A stretch of 64,000 bases of DNA, taken from the NCBI GenBank assembly GCA_009840305.1, contig VXNY01000029.1, forward strand, positions 124,001-188,000, written 5' to 3'. Made by a program: the position numbers and the translations under genes. The stretch comes from Gammaproteobacteria bacterium. GTDB lineage: Bacteria; Pseudomonadota; Gammaproteobacteria; Pseudomonadales; Azotimanducaceae. The notes under the pieces were generated by a model. That model ran no database searches, was not told where the DNA came from, and saw nothing but the letters and a program-made list of their open reading frames with translations. Shown here piece by piece: positions 25,707-34,062 of this stretch (position 1 is the first letter of the stretch; each line of letters begins with the position of its first letter).

Positions 25707-26606
25707 ATGTCGGTAGACATCCCATTTGTGCGGGACATGCAGTTTACCTACGGCGTGTCGCAACAAGTGTCACAAAGGATACGTAGGGTTATTGCTCACA
25801 ACCCGAGCCCGTTCACCTATTTTGGTACCGGTACCTATCTCGTTGGATCGGGTAGAGTCGCCGTCATTGATCCGGGTCCTGCTGATCCAGATCACATCGA
25901 CGCGATTCTGTTGGCAACACAGAACGAAGAAATCACACATCTCGTAGTCACGCACACCCATCTTGATCACTCTCCAGGTTGTGCGTTACTCAAAAAACAT
26001 TGCGTGGCAAAGACTTATGGTTACGGTCCACACGGAGCGAATACTAGCGACGATTGGTTTGTCGAAGAGGGATGCGATACAGAGTTTGATCCAGATGTTG
26101 CGGTGAGACATCACGACGTGATTAAGGGAGAGAACTGGAGTCTGACTTGTGTGTACACGCCGGGCCACACTTCAAATCACATGTGTTACATTTTGAACGA
26201 GGAAAAAGCATTGTTTTCAGGAGATCATGTAATGGGGTGGTCTACGAGTGTAATTTCGCCACCGGATGGAGACATGGAGAGTTATATGGCGAGTTTGCGA
26301 TTACTTTTGGAGTACGATCTCGATGTATATTGGCCCACTCACGGTCCACCGATTACCGAACCGATTCCGCACGTGGAAGCTTTCATTCAACATCGATTAC
26401 ACCGCGAGCGACAGATTGTTGAATGCTGTAAGAGAAACGATCAAACTATTTCAGAGCTAGTGCCGTTAATGTACGAAAATTTAGATCCCATCCTCTATCC
26501 TGCAGCACGGAGAAGTGTCTACGCAGCAGTGCGTTTCATGGTGAAAAGGGGGCTATTGCGAATGGACGGACCATTGAATGAAGATTCTCGATTGTCCGCC
26601 AACTAG
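25707..26606 (+). CDS. Metallo-beta-lactamase-fold hydrolase
   Basis: 299 residues, cytoplasmic (no signal peptide). It resembles the LACTB2-like branch of MBL-fold enzymes. The zinc-binding motif THTHLDHS (HxHxDH) lies near residue 82, a second His follows in YTPGHTSNH near residue 155, FSGDHVMG provides the bridging Asp near residue 173, and WPTHGPP the last His near residue 211. A C-terminal winged-helix-like segment (residues about 235-290) is also typical of the LACTB2/RNase-type branch. The substrate is unknown: thioester, nucleic acid or glutathione derivatives are all possible for this group. It is 36 nt downstream of the pseudokinase gene and convergent with the histidine kinase. Confidence 0.85.
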   Translation: MSVDIPFVRDMQFTYGVSQQVSQRIRRVIAHNPSPFTYFGTGTYLVGSGRVAVIDPGPADPDHIDAILLATQNEEITHLVVTHTHLDHSPGCALLKKHCVAKTYGYGPHGANTSDDWFVEEGCDTEFDPDVAVRHHDVIKGENWSLTCVYTPGHTSNHMCYILNEEKALFSGDHVMGWSTSVISPPDGDMESYMASLRLLLEYDLDVYWPTHGPPITEPIPHVEAFIQHRLHRERQIVECCKRNDQTISELVPLMYENLDPILYPAARRSVYAAVRFMVKRGLLRMDGPLNEDSRLSAN

Positions 26607-26644
26607 GTTGAAGCTGATTGATCAACTAATTTCGGATCTCGAGA

Positions 26645-28804
26645 TCAGTCGCTAGCTGGTTCAGCGGTATTCGGTTCGTTGGTTATACTTGACTTTTCCG
26701 GTGCAACGGTTGCTAACGGAAGATCCACGGTAATCGCTACCCCCGAATCATCTTCTAAGTTCACGGCTTGGACGCTGCCACCATGATATTCAACGATCAC
26801 ACGAACTACATACAACCCCAACCCAAAATGCATCGTACTTTGCGTACCGCGCATACTGACTAGAGAGTCAAACACCGCAGCAGTGTCCCCAATCAATGTT
26901 GGTCCGCGATTTGCTACCGTAATTCGTAATGAAGTAGAGCCGACTTGCAGCAGAATACTGATGGGGCTGTCATGACGGTGAAAGTCAATTGCATTGTCAA
27001 TGATTTTGTCAAGCATTTGTTCTATATGAAAATCAGAAACATTCGCAATTGCGGATTGTTCTTCACAGACAAGTACAAACTCAACATCCTTGTGGGTGTT
27101 CTCTAGATTAGACACATAGTTTTTCAACAGGCGCAACATTTCAACTCTTTCGAGTTCTTCGTTCTGTAGAGAGTCTTCCAAGCTTGCCGCGTCACTTAGG
27201 TTTTGTACGATTCGACCGATACGCGCAACTCCTCGTTGTGCACTTTGGAGATATCGTTGTTGTTCTTCGGGGTCGTTGGTGTTGCGGAGATTCTCCAAGG
27301 AAGTGCTCAATGTATTTAGAGGATTATTGATTTCATGACGTAGCGTTCGCGGCATGCGTTGGAGAAATGTCTGATGTTGGGTTAGTCGGCCTAACATTGA
27401 ATCAATGGACCGAGCGAGTTCACCAATTTCATCCCCGGTATTTCTTTCCACATTGAGTGAACTTTCCTTTATTCGACCATACTCATCGATCGCTCGCGCA
27501 GTGGTGCTGCGAAGCTTCTGAATACGATAAGCAAGACGTATTGAGTATCCTAACAACGCGATCGTGAGAATCGCAAATATAACCAGCGAAACGACGACAA
27601 TCGTTCGTAGGGTGCCAGCTAGTAGTTTCAAGATGTCTTCGACATTCTGTTGAACTACAGCTACACCAATGACTTCTCCCGGAGCACGAATGGGGTAAGC
27701 AGCAATGATGGCTGGTGTACCGGATAGGGACAGAATCTTGTCTTTCGTTGGTTCGTTGTTTAATGCACTGTTAACTACTTCGATGGTTCGTTGTTCGGTA
27801 TCTTCGAGCGAAAGATCGCGGAAGGCTTGACCAGAATAAAAACGGCGAAAGAAGCCTCCAATTCTTTGAAAGAAGTTTTTGGATTGATCCTCGTTACCGA
27901 AGAAATTTTCCTCAGTCGCACCAAGCATCGACTCACCTCGTTTTCGGCCCATAGTATCGAAGATCATGACCTGAGTGTTTTCGAAACCAAGGCTCTCAAT
28001 CTTTTCGATGATCGGCGCTGATCTGTATACGACCAATTCAAAGTACTCTTGGTCGATGGCTGGCTGTGTGGAGATTCGTTGACTATTCGCTGTGGGGTGA
28101 ATGTCGACGTCAACGTAGGTAACTGCGAAAATTTCCAGACTTCCGAAGATCTCCATTGGAATACTGAATTCGATATTCACACCGTTCGGGGTTTCAGCTA
28201 GAAACGCACGGACTTCTGTATCTGGCACTAGATCGCCGTCTTCTTGATTAGCAAGGTAGGTATACGCTGAGGCAACGCCAGGTCTGGAGAAGGTAAAAGC
28301 AATTTCTGCTTGTGCGCCTGCCTGATTTAAGTATGTCACACGAAGGTGATCGGAAGACCCAAGGCTGATGATCGTTGGATCTCTGGGGACGAAATCAGCA
28401 TCCTCGACTTCGAGAAACCCGTGAATCTGGTTGATTGATTCCCCTAAGCGAATAGTGAATGAACCGTCTTCCGAACCAAATTTTCTTAAAACTAGGTCCT
28501 CGGTAGCTTTCCAGTCTAACACTTTTCCGTCCAACAATACGCTACCAACAAGTGGCTGGGCGATTAAGTCCTTGGAGTCATCGATTTCAGCAGGCAAGTC
28601 TTCGAAAAGCGACTTCTGGTTATTAAACAGAATCGCGACACTATTCGCGAGACTGATCTGGTTATTCATCTGCGCGTCAACCAGTAAAGTCTCGACTTCG
28701 ACAAGCAAGGTATAAAACAAAAACGGAGCGAACAGCAAAATTGCTGCAAGGAGCAAAAGTTTGGTACGAAGTTTCGGACCTCGAATCCGCGAACGAATTC
28801 TCAT
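26645..28804 (-). CDS. Sensor histidine kinase resembling the proteobacterial dedicated sortase system kinase (PdsS-like)
   Basis: 719 residues. Membrane helix 1 lies at about residues 14-36 and helix 2 at about 400-423, enclosing a large periplasmic domain of about 360 residues. Residues about 90-230 have a beta-rich, carbohydrate-binding-like look. HAMP-like sequence follows helix 2, then the H-box LRHEINNPLNTL (His490), an N-box DKIIDNAIDF and a G-box FGLGLYVV in the HATPase domain. Size, layout and the partner regulator recall TIGR03785, the histidine kinase that usually accompanies a variant sortase; that assignment is from memory of the family. It lies 9 nt behind its regulator in one operon. 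No sortase gene is in the window. Confidence 0.85.
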   Translation of the reverse strand: MRIRSRIRGPKLRTKLLLLAAILLFAPFLFYTLLVEVETLLVDAQMNNQISLANSVAILFNNQKSLFEDLPAEIDDSKDLIAQPLVGSVLLDGKVLDWKATEDLVLRKFGSEDGSFTIRLGESINQIHGFLEVEDADFVPRDPTIISLGSSDHLRVTYLNQAGAQAEIAFTFSRPGVASAYTYLANQEDGDLVPDTEVRAFLAETPNGVNIEFSIPMEIFGSLEIFAVTYVDVDIHPTANSQRISTQPAIDQEYFELVVYRSAPIIEKIESLGFENTQVMIFDTMGRKRGESMLGATEENFFGNEDQSKNFFQRIGGFFRRFYSGQAFRDLSLEDTEQRTIEVVNSALNNEPTKDKILSLSGTPAIIAAYPIRAPGEVIGVAVVQQNVEDILKLLAGTLRTIVVVSLVIFAILTIALLGYSIRLAYRIQKLRSTTARAIDEYGRIKESSLNVERNTGDEIGELARSIDSMLGRLTQHQTFLQRMPRTLRHEINNPLNTLSTSLENLRNTNDPEEQQRYLQSAQRGVARIGRIVQNLSDAASLEDSLQNEELERVEMLRLLKNYVSNLENTHKDVEFVLVCEEQSAIANVSDFHIEQMLDKIIDNAIDFHRHDSPISILLQVGSTSLRITVANRGPTLIGDTAAVFDSLVSMRGTQSTMHFGLGLYVVRVIVEYHGGSVQAVNLEDDSGVAITVDLPLATVAPEKSSITNEPNTAEPASD

Positions 28805-28813
28805 AGGCTTAGT

Positions 28814-29518
28814 CTATGCGTCAAGAATCCATCGGTAGCCAAACCCGTATTCGCTTTTGATCGCTTCAAACTCAGCGTCAACATGTTCAAACTTTTTCCG
28901 TAAATTGCGAACGTGCGTATTAATCGTATTGTTTGACACAAAACTCTGGTTTGTGGTTTCCATAAGAGCTTCGTAGCTCACCGCATGTCCAGGAGATCTG
29001 ACTAGTCGAGCGAGCATTTTGAATTCTGTTTGCGATAAATCGATACGGTGTTCTTTCCAAGAAACGAGCAAAGCATCTTGATCTAACTGTAGTTCACCAA
29101 CTTCAACAATGCTCGTACGGTTGGTGTCGTCTGAACTAGACCGGACTTGTTCGATCCGTAGCAATGAAGCGATACGCTCGGCAAGGTAGTCGAGGGAAAT
29201 GGGTTTCGGTAAGTAGTCCCAAGCGCCCAAACGAAGACCGGAAATCTTGTCAATTTCGTCAATTCGTTCGGTAAGAAATATCACTGGTAGATCGGGCGAG
29301 CGCGCCAACAACTCTCGGCAGAGTTCAAATCCAGCATCCATTTCATCACCTAGTATGATGTCAAGAATAGCTAAGTCTGGCATGGCGTGTCGAAACCCGG
29401 CTAGTGCTGACACGCGGTCTGCAAATGCTACAACTTCATAGCCTTTCTTTCGAATAGCGTCTTTGTAATTCGCACGTTGATCGGGATCATCTTCGACTAT
29501 CGCGATTCGCTTGGGCAT
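28814..29518 (-). CDS. OmpR-type response regulator resembling PdsR
   Basis: 234 residues. The receiver domain (1-120) has the acidic pair Asp10/Asp11, phosphoacceptor Asp53 (DLAILDIILGDE), Thr83 and Lys105 (DYLPKPISL). The winged-helix DNA-binding domain of the OmpR/PhoB type occupies about residues 135-232, with SQTEFKMLARLVRSPG and NTHVRNLRKKFE. The start MPKRIAIVEDDPDQR and the block SGLRLGAWDYLPKPISLDYL look like the TIGR03787 marine sortase regulator. It is the first gene of the operon with the histidine kinase, and its promoter should lie in the gap to 29868, which also holds a parS-like site. Confidence 0.87.
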   Translation of the reverse strand: MPKRIAIVEDDPDQRANYKDAIRKKGYEVVAFADRVSALAGFRHAMPDLAILDIILGDEMDAGFELCRELLARSPDLPVIFLTERIDEIDKISGLRLGAWDYLPKPISLDYLAERIASLLRIEQVRSSSDDTNRTSIVEVGELQLDQDALLVSWKEHRIDLSQTEFKMLARLVRSPGHAVSYEALMETTNQSFVSNNTINTHVRNLRKKFEHVDAEFEAIKSEYGFGYRWILDA

Positions 29519-29867
29519 CGTGGTAAACTCTTACAAGAATTAGATAACAAGATTGGAGACACATTGTACCCGTTGTGCTCCTTGCGTATAGGTGGTCAAA
29601 TTGCTGCTTCAACCAAAACGAAAAGTTCTTTAAACGGGTTGAAGTACAGCGATTTCAATTTTTAGAACGTCTGCGTTGGCCAGCAATAATATGTACATAT
29701 GTTCCACGTGGAACATCTATTACTGTTCTTTCTCTCTGTTTTTAATCGAAATATTTGTGCGGTGGGACGATGATCGTTGCGGGAAATCGTTCATCCCTAA
29801 TATTGTTTGTTCTGAGGTTTTACGCCACAGGATTCCGATAGTGTCGTTTCACGTCTAAAAAATACTT
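29519..29867. other. Intergenic region between divergent genes, carrying a parS-like site
   Basis: This 349-bp gap lies between the response regulator (minus) and the nucleoside permease (plus) and should hold promoters for both. The only clear element is the 16-bp palindrome at 29700-29715, described separately. The DNA around it is AT-rich. No gene was found in it. Confidence 0.5.
29700..29715. promoter_or_regulatory. parS-like ParB-binding site
   Basis: TGTTCCACGTGGAACA is a perfect 16-bp palindrome that fits the widely conserved parS consensus TGTTNCACGTGNAACA. Chromosomal ParB loads at such sites, which cluster near the replication origin. It is intergenic, as is often but not always the case. 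I found no second copy in the window. Confidence 0.85.
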
Positions 29868-31112
29868 ATGCACGCACTGTTAGGCATTGCTTTAGTCATT
29901 GTGATTGCATGGCTCTTGAGTGAGAGCAAGGGGCAAGTACGATGGCTCCCAGTTGGCATTACTCTGGGTGTCCAAATACTTCTTGCAGCGATTCTGTTGC
30001 AGTTACCGGTGGTGTCTACAGCACTCTCTTCTCTAAATGTTGTTGTCGGCGCAATCACTGATGCAACTGGACAAGGTACTGCCTTTGTCTTCAGTTATTT
30101 AGGTGGAGGGGAACTACCATTTGCTCTCACTGCAGAGAGTCCGCCGTTTATCTTTGCGACGCAACTCTTACCACAGATCATTGTGTTTGCGGTATTGGTC
30201 GCTTTATTGTGGTACTGGCGTGTTTTGCCGTTGATCATACAGGGAATCTCATGGGCGTTGCAAAAGACCCTTCGCATTGGAGGTGCGGTAGCCGTTGCCG
30301 CCGCCGCGAGCGTGTTCGTAGGAATGGTAGAAGCACCTATGATGATTCGTGGCTATCTCAAATCGATTACTCGATCTGAATTCTTTGTGGTGATCACTTG
30401 TGGTATGGCCACAGTAGCGGGTTCGATGATGATCTTATACGTTACTGTGGTTGGCGATGTCCTGACCAACACGATTGCACACGTTATCACCGCATCGTTG
30501 CTCAACGTTTTGGGAGGAATTTTGATTGCGAGAATCATGATTCCCGATGATCACGTGACTGGAGAAACCGATGTCGAGGATGCGTTTCAGTACCAGAGTT
30601 CTTTCGATGCACTAACCCGCGGTGCGATGGACGGGACAAAAATTGTGATCAACATCATCGCTATGTTGATCGTGCTAGTCAGTTTGGTCGCGCTCATCAA
30701 TCATGTGATGTCCTTTTTGGTAATTGGAGGTAGCCCAGTTACCTTAGAACGGATCGCGTCGTGGTTGTTCCATCCGCTTACTTGGTGTATGGGACTACCT
30801 TGGACCGATGTTGCGATCGGTAGCAAGCTCATGGGCATCAAATTGATGATTAACGAACTGGTCGCGTTTCAACAGCTGGGACAAGACGGTATTTGGTTAT
30901 CCGATCGATCTAACTTGATCATGACCTACGCGTTGTGCGGATTTACAAACTTGGGATCTGCCGGAATACTCGTCGGCGGGGTGAGCGCTTTGGTTCCGGA
31001 GCGACGAGAAGACTTGCTCTCACTGGCCCCAAGGACCCTTGTATCTGGAACTCTGGTTGCGTTTCTTACGGGGTCAATTGTGGGGGTAGTCTCGGCATTC
31101 GGACCGAGCTAA
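29868..31112 (+). CDS. Concentrative nucleoside transporter (CNT/NupC family)
   Basis: 414 residues, about ten membrane segments. CNT proteins import nucleosides with H+ or Na+. The order of features fits the family: three N-terminal helices, then FVFSYLGGGELPF, FATQLLPQIIVFAVLVALLWY, the VGMVEAPMMIRGYL motif of the transport core, TCGMATVAGSMMILYV, then LMGIKLMINELVAF and YALCGFTNLGSAGILVGG. Length agrees with bacterial NupC-like proteins (about 400). Cation specificity is not resolved. It is transcribed alone, divergent from the two-component operon and convergent with the ExbD-like gene. Confidence 0.92.
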   Translation: MHALLGIALVIVIAWLLSESKGQVRWLPVGITLGVQILLAAILLQLPVVSTALSSLNVVVGAITDATGQGTAFVFSYLGGGELPFALTAESPPFIFATQLLPQIIVFAVLVALLWYWRVLPLIIQGISWALQKTLRIGGAVAVAAAASVFVGMVEAPMMIRGYLKSITRSEFFVVITCGMATVAGSMMILYVTVVGDVLTNTIAHVITASLLNVLGGILIARIMIPDDHVTGETDVEDAFQYQSSFDALTRGAMDGTKIVINIIAMLIVLVSLVALINHVMSFLVIGGSPVTLERIASWLFHPLTWCMGLPWTDVAIGSKLMGIKLMINELVAFQQLGQDGIWLSDRSNLIMTYALCGFTNLGSAGILVGGVSALVPERREDLLSLAPRTLVSGTLVAFLTGSIVGVVSAFGPS

Positions 31113-31160
31113 CAAGTACAGTTAGCGTGCTGTACGAAGAAGCTGAATAAACGTAAACCG

Positions 31161-31565
31161 TTAGTCAGCAGCCATCTGTACGGTTTCTACACCAGCAAGA
31201 TTGGCAGCGTCCCAAATACGCACAAAGACATCAGCACTCGAATCAGCATGAGGATTTATGATCACTGGGGCTTCTGGATTTTCTGCGGCAAGTCGTTCAA
31301 TGTTTGCTCGTACCGCGGTCACATCCACGGTTCTACCACCGATTTGAATTTGGTCTCGAGCTGAGACTACGATCACAATAGACTTCTTTTCAGGATCAAC
31401 GGTCTGAGGCTGATCTTCTTCAGGCGGAGTCACATCAATACCAATTTCCTTGACGAAAGTTGCGGTAACGATGAAAAAAATCAACATGATGAACACTACA
31501 TCCAACATGGGCGTAAGATTAATTTTTTGTTCTTCTTCTAGTGCGCCGCGAGCTCGGTTTCTCAC
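31161..31565 (-). CDS. ExbD/TolR family biopolymer transport protein
   Basis: 134 residues with one N-terminal membrane helix at about residues 20-40 (LDVVFIMLIFFIVTATF). The helix carries the essential Asp of the family (INLTPMLDVVF) that couples the proton gradient to TonB or Tol-Pal-type machines, and a small periplasmic domain with the STIVV-like beta strand pattern follows (KKSIVIVV, GGRTVDV). ExbD works with an ExbB/TolQ proton channel, but no such gene is adjacent here. It is therefore a lone copy or the end of a split operon. The 5' side is the long gap before hemF. Confidence 0.9.
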   Translation of the reverse strand: MRNRARGALEEEQKINLTPMLDVVFIMLIFFIVTATFVKEIGIDVTPPEEDQPQTVDPEKKSIVIVVSARDQIQIGGRTVDVTAVRANIERLAAENPEAPVIINPHADSSADVFVRIWDAANLAGVETVQMAAD

Positions 31566-31940
31566 TATGTATTCCTCTGTTGATCAAAAGAGATGACTTA
31601 CTAAAGACCGAAGAAGTCTGAAGTACAACACTATTTTATTCAAGAATGTAGCATAAATTTCTGGCTAAATGAACTCAGTTTTTGAACTATATTCGGTGCC
31701 TGATGAAACGTAGAGTGTTCATGTCAGACTTAAAGGATTCTCCAAAGATTGTTGGAACTTATCCACAATGCAATGAATATCACTGGTGACAATGTACTTT
31801 TAGAAAATTGTTAAATAACGGCGAGAATTGTAGAAAAATACAGTGTATTTCACTCATTTCTTGAAATTCACGGATAACAATTCTTCAGAGTGGGGAGTTG
31901 TACCTCAGCAGTTCAACTTTTATCCACTGAGTTATCCACA
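31566..31940. other. AT-rich region with clustered DnaA boxes: possible oriC
   Basis: The gap 31566-31912 between the ExbD-like gene and hemF has no gene. It holds a perfect DnaA box TTATCCACA at 31759-31767. Two more boxes follow at the 3' end of hemF: TTATCCACT at 31920-31928 and TTATCCACA at 31932-31940, all in the same orientation. An AT-rich segment lies between them (about 31798-31868). A parS-like site is 2 kb away. hemF lies near the origin in Pseudomonas. dnaA, dnaN, gidA and parAB are not in the window, so the assignment is tentative; a DnaA titration or regulatory cluster is the alternative. Confidence 0.4.
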
Positions 31941-32866
31941 ATTCCTAACCAGTCGATACCGCGTTGCAACTTACTTGTTAAGTTTGCAAATTTCGCACTC
32001 ACTAACAAATCGTGCTGATAAGGCCAAAGTACGCGTGGAGGTAAAGACGCTAATACGGACTCAATGCGTCGTCCAGATTGCATACCATATTTAGTTCCGC
32101 GGTCAATCGCAAGGTTGAATTCCGCGTAACGACCACGACGCATAAGCATCCATTCTTCTTCTTCGGACGTCCAACTTAAGTGCGCACGACGGTGTACTAT
32201 AGTCGTATAAGCATGTAGAAAAGTTTCGCCCACGATCTTGACAAATTTGAAACAATCGTCAAATCCATTTGTGTTGAAGTCGTCAAAAAATATGCCCCCC
32301 ACACCTCGTGTCTCGTCTCGATGTGGAAGGTAAAAGTACTGGTCACAGTTTTCCTTCAGTTCAACATATCGTGCATCGCTACCACAAGCCGCGCGCGCCT
32401 GTTCATGCCAGAAGCTAATGTCTTCCTCAAACAAGATGTAGGGCGTGAGATCGAATCCGCCACCAAAAAACCACACCAGTTCTTGAGCTTCAACAAGAAA
32501 CATCCGCAAGTTCAAATGAGTAGTAGGTACATTTGGATTGCGTGGATGAACAATGACGGAAATCGCGGTCGCACGAAACGGACAGTTCGCTAAATTTGGA
32601 TACCGCTCGGTTGCCGCACTGGGAAGACGATCACCCACACTGTAGGAGAATTGCACCGCGGCTTTTTCAAACAGGTCTCCGTTTGTTAATACACGCGGTT
32701 GTGCAACCCCACCGTTTGGTGAGTCAAATGACTCTTTGAGAAACTTTCCCCCACCGTCAAGTTCCTCAATAGTGCCAACAATGCGGTCTTGAAGATCAAT
32801 GAAGAACTTTTTGACAACTTCAATCGATACTTCTGTCATCCGTTCTAGCAAAAATTTGGGAGTCAA
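31913..32866 (-). CDS. hemF: Coproporphyrinogen III oxidase, aerobic
   Basis: 317 residues, cytoplasmic. HemF uses O2 to convert coproporphyrinogen III to protoporphyrinogen IX in heme synthesis. Conserved blocks visible: RPLAT-like [13 protein letters not shown] region with HLN(LR)[34 protein letters not shown] and the C-terminal [19 protein letters not shown]. Length is normal (about 300). The 3' end overlaps two putative DnaA boxes. Transcription is away from tRNA-Gly, and its presence implies an aerobic or facultative organism. Confidence 0.96.
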   Translation of the reverse strand: MTPKFLLERMTEVSIEVVKKFFIDLQDRIVGTIEELDGGGKFLKESFDSPNGGVAQPRVLTNGDLFEKAAVQFSYSVGDRLPSAATERYPNLANCPFRATAISVIVHPRNPNVPTTHLNLRMFLVEAQELVWFFGGGFDLTPYILFEEDISFWHEQARAACGSDARYVELKENCDQYFYLPHRDETRGVGGIFFDDFNTNGFDDCFKFVKIVGETFLHAYTTIVHRRAHLSWTSEEEEWMLMRRGRYAEFNLAIDRGTKYGMQSGRRIESVLASLPPRVLWPYQHDLLVSAKFANLTSKLQRGIDWLGIVDNSVDKS

Positions 32867-32952
32867 CGCTCAGCACACTAGCGTTTCGCACAAATGAAGT
32901 CAATGGGTAGTTGTGAATTGGTAAGAACAGGGTTCGAGGATGAAGGAAAAAA

Positions 32953-33027
32953 TGGAGCGGGAAACGGGGGTTGAACCCGCGACCCCAACCTTGGCAAGGT
33001 TGTGCTCTACCACTGAGCTATTCCCGC
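32953..33027 (-). tRNA. tRNA-Gly(GCC)
   Basis: A 75-nt gene on the minus strand with acceptor stem GCGGGAA/TTCCCGC, T discriminator and encoded CCA. The D arm has AGCTCAGTGGTAGAGC, the anticodon stem CAACC/GGTTG encloses TTGCCAA (anticodon GCC), and the T arm is GCGGG-TTCAACC-CCCGT. A T6 run directly follows the CCA end and may aid termination. Confidence 0.95.
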
Positions 33028-33217
33028 TCGTATCTGATCTATTGGAGAGGCTAATTTTATTGATGGTATGGAGCTACGATTTAGACATACGAACTTCGGT
33101 TTTAAGATGTCACCTAGGCGGCATTGCGACACTCAGCATCTACAGATATGGTTGTGGAAACAATCCAGTCTGGATCAAGAATCTCACGACGTACGCTGAA
33201 TTCATTGAGCCATTTTT

Positions 33218-33445
33218 TTAGAAGAGCAAGGACCAAAAAAACTTTATCCCCCACCAACCAGCCCAAAAGAGCAGGATTCCTATGATAGCTCCGAGACCAG
33301 CACCGTAAATTTGCGCCGCTTTTTCTTTTCTGGTCATGTCGTTCCATTTTGTGTTTCCTACCGCAAAGAAGAGAAAGAAGAGAGAAGGTGTGTTCCGTGT
33401 CTTCTCGAGCAGCTTAGAACGATAGGGATTCTTCTCGTCTGTCAA
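33218..33445 (-). CDS. Small membrane protein, second copy of a tandem duplication
   Basis: About 75 residues if it starts at TTG 33445, which overlaps the upstream stop as TTGA; GTG 33460 would give 80. It is homologous to the gene before it: FAVGNTKWNDMTRKEKAAQIYG matches YLVFRTKWEDRSRREKAHVIYG, and both end in a C-terminal hydrophobic helix closing with W-[SA]-L-x-F. The shape is a charged cytoplasmic N-terminus, a conserved KW-x-D-x-[ST]-R-[KR]-EKA-x2-IYG motif and one or two C-terminal membrane helices. No known family is recognised. Duplication plus overlap supports both being real genes. Confidence 0.6.
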   Translation of the reverse strand: MTDEKNPYRSKLLEKTRNTPSLFFLFFAVGNTKWNDMTRKEKAAQIYGAGLGAIIGILLFWAGWWGIKFFWSLLF

Positions 33446-33663
33446 AACACCAACGCCCACAGGTAGTCAAAACCCCATATTCCTGGAACCACCAAGAGTC
33501 CTGCAGCGATCCCAGCGCTAAATCCATAGATTACGTGTGCCTTTTCCCGGCGGCTTCTATCTTCCCACTTCGTGCGGAAGACTAAATAGACGAAAGAGGA
33601 GCCTCTTCTTTCTTTTGCTTCAATTTCTTTAAGTGTCCGATACCGAAACGGATTCAATCTCAT
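33442..33663 (-). CDS. Small membrane protein, first copy of a tandem duplication
   Basis: 73 residues from ATG 33663 (MRLNPFRYRTLKEIEAKE). It carries the TKWEDRSRREKAHVIYG motif shared with its downstream copy, followed by a hydrophobic stretch (residues about 48-73) ending in WALVF. The basic N-terminal half should be cytoplasmic. The function is unknown. It shares a short overlap with the second copy, so the two are translated from one mRNA. Confidence 0.6.
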   Translation of the reverse strand: MRLNPFRYRTLKEIEAKERRGSSFVYLVFRTKWEDRSRREKAHVIYGFSAGIAAGLLVVPGIWGFDYLWALVF

Positions 33664-34062
33664 CGTAGCGGAACGTCTACCTCAACACAACGTCGAATAT
33701 GTGTCATTTTAAGAGTGCTAATCTGTATGGGAAGCGACACTCGATCTTGATTGTGAACAAACCTCAGATTTTTGAATTTCCTAAAGGGTCTTTCAGAATG
33801 GCACCGCTCAAAGTATTCTGGGAATGTCCATAGAAGATAGCATCAGATTCCTAACTCTAGTGCTAAACAACAAGCCCTAACATTCCAACGTGTTCACCCA
33901 ACTTTCTGACCTTGGTCTACTCTGCCTGGTGTGCGTCAATACAAGATATGACAGAGTCGTTTTCTGAGCTTGTCGAACCCGACTGAATAATTGCAGCGCA
34001 TTCTAAGAAGTCGACAAAAATGACTTCCTATAATTCGCACCCTCAAAACATAGGAAAGAGAG
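33664..34062. other. Intergenic region upstream of icd
   Basis: This 399-bp gap separates the minus-strand small-protein pair from icd. A TATAAT hexamer at 34029-34034 could be the icd -10 box, but no good -35 element sits at 16-18 bp. AGGAAAGAG just before the icd start is a plausible ribosome-binding site. No RNA gene, repeat or reading frame of interest was seen. Confidence 0.4.
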
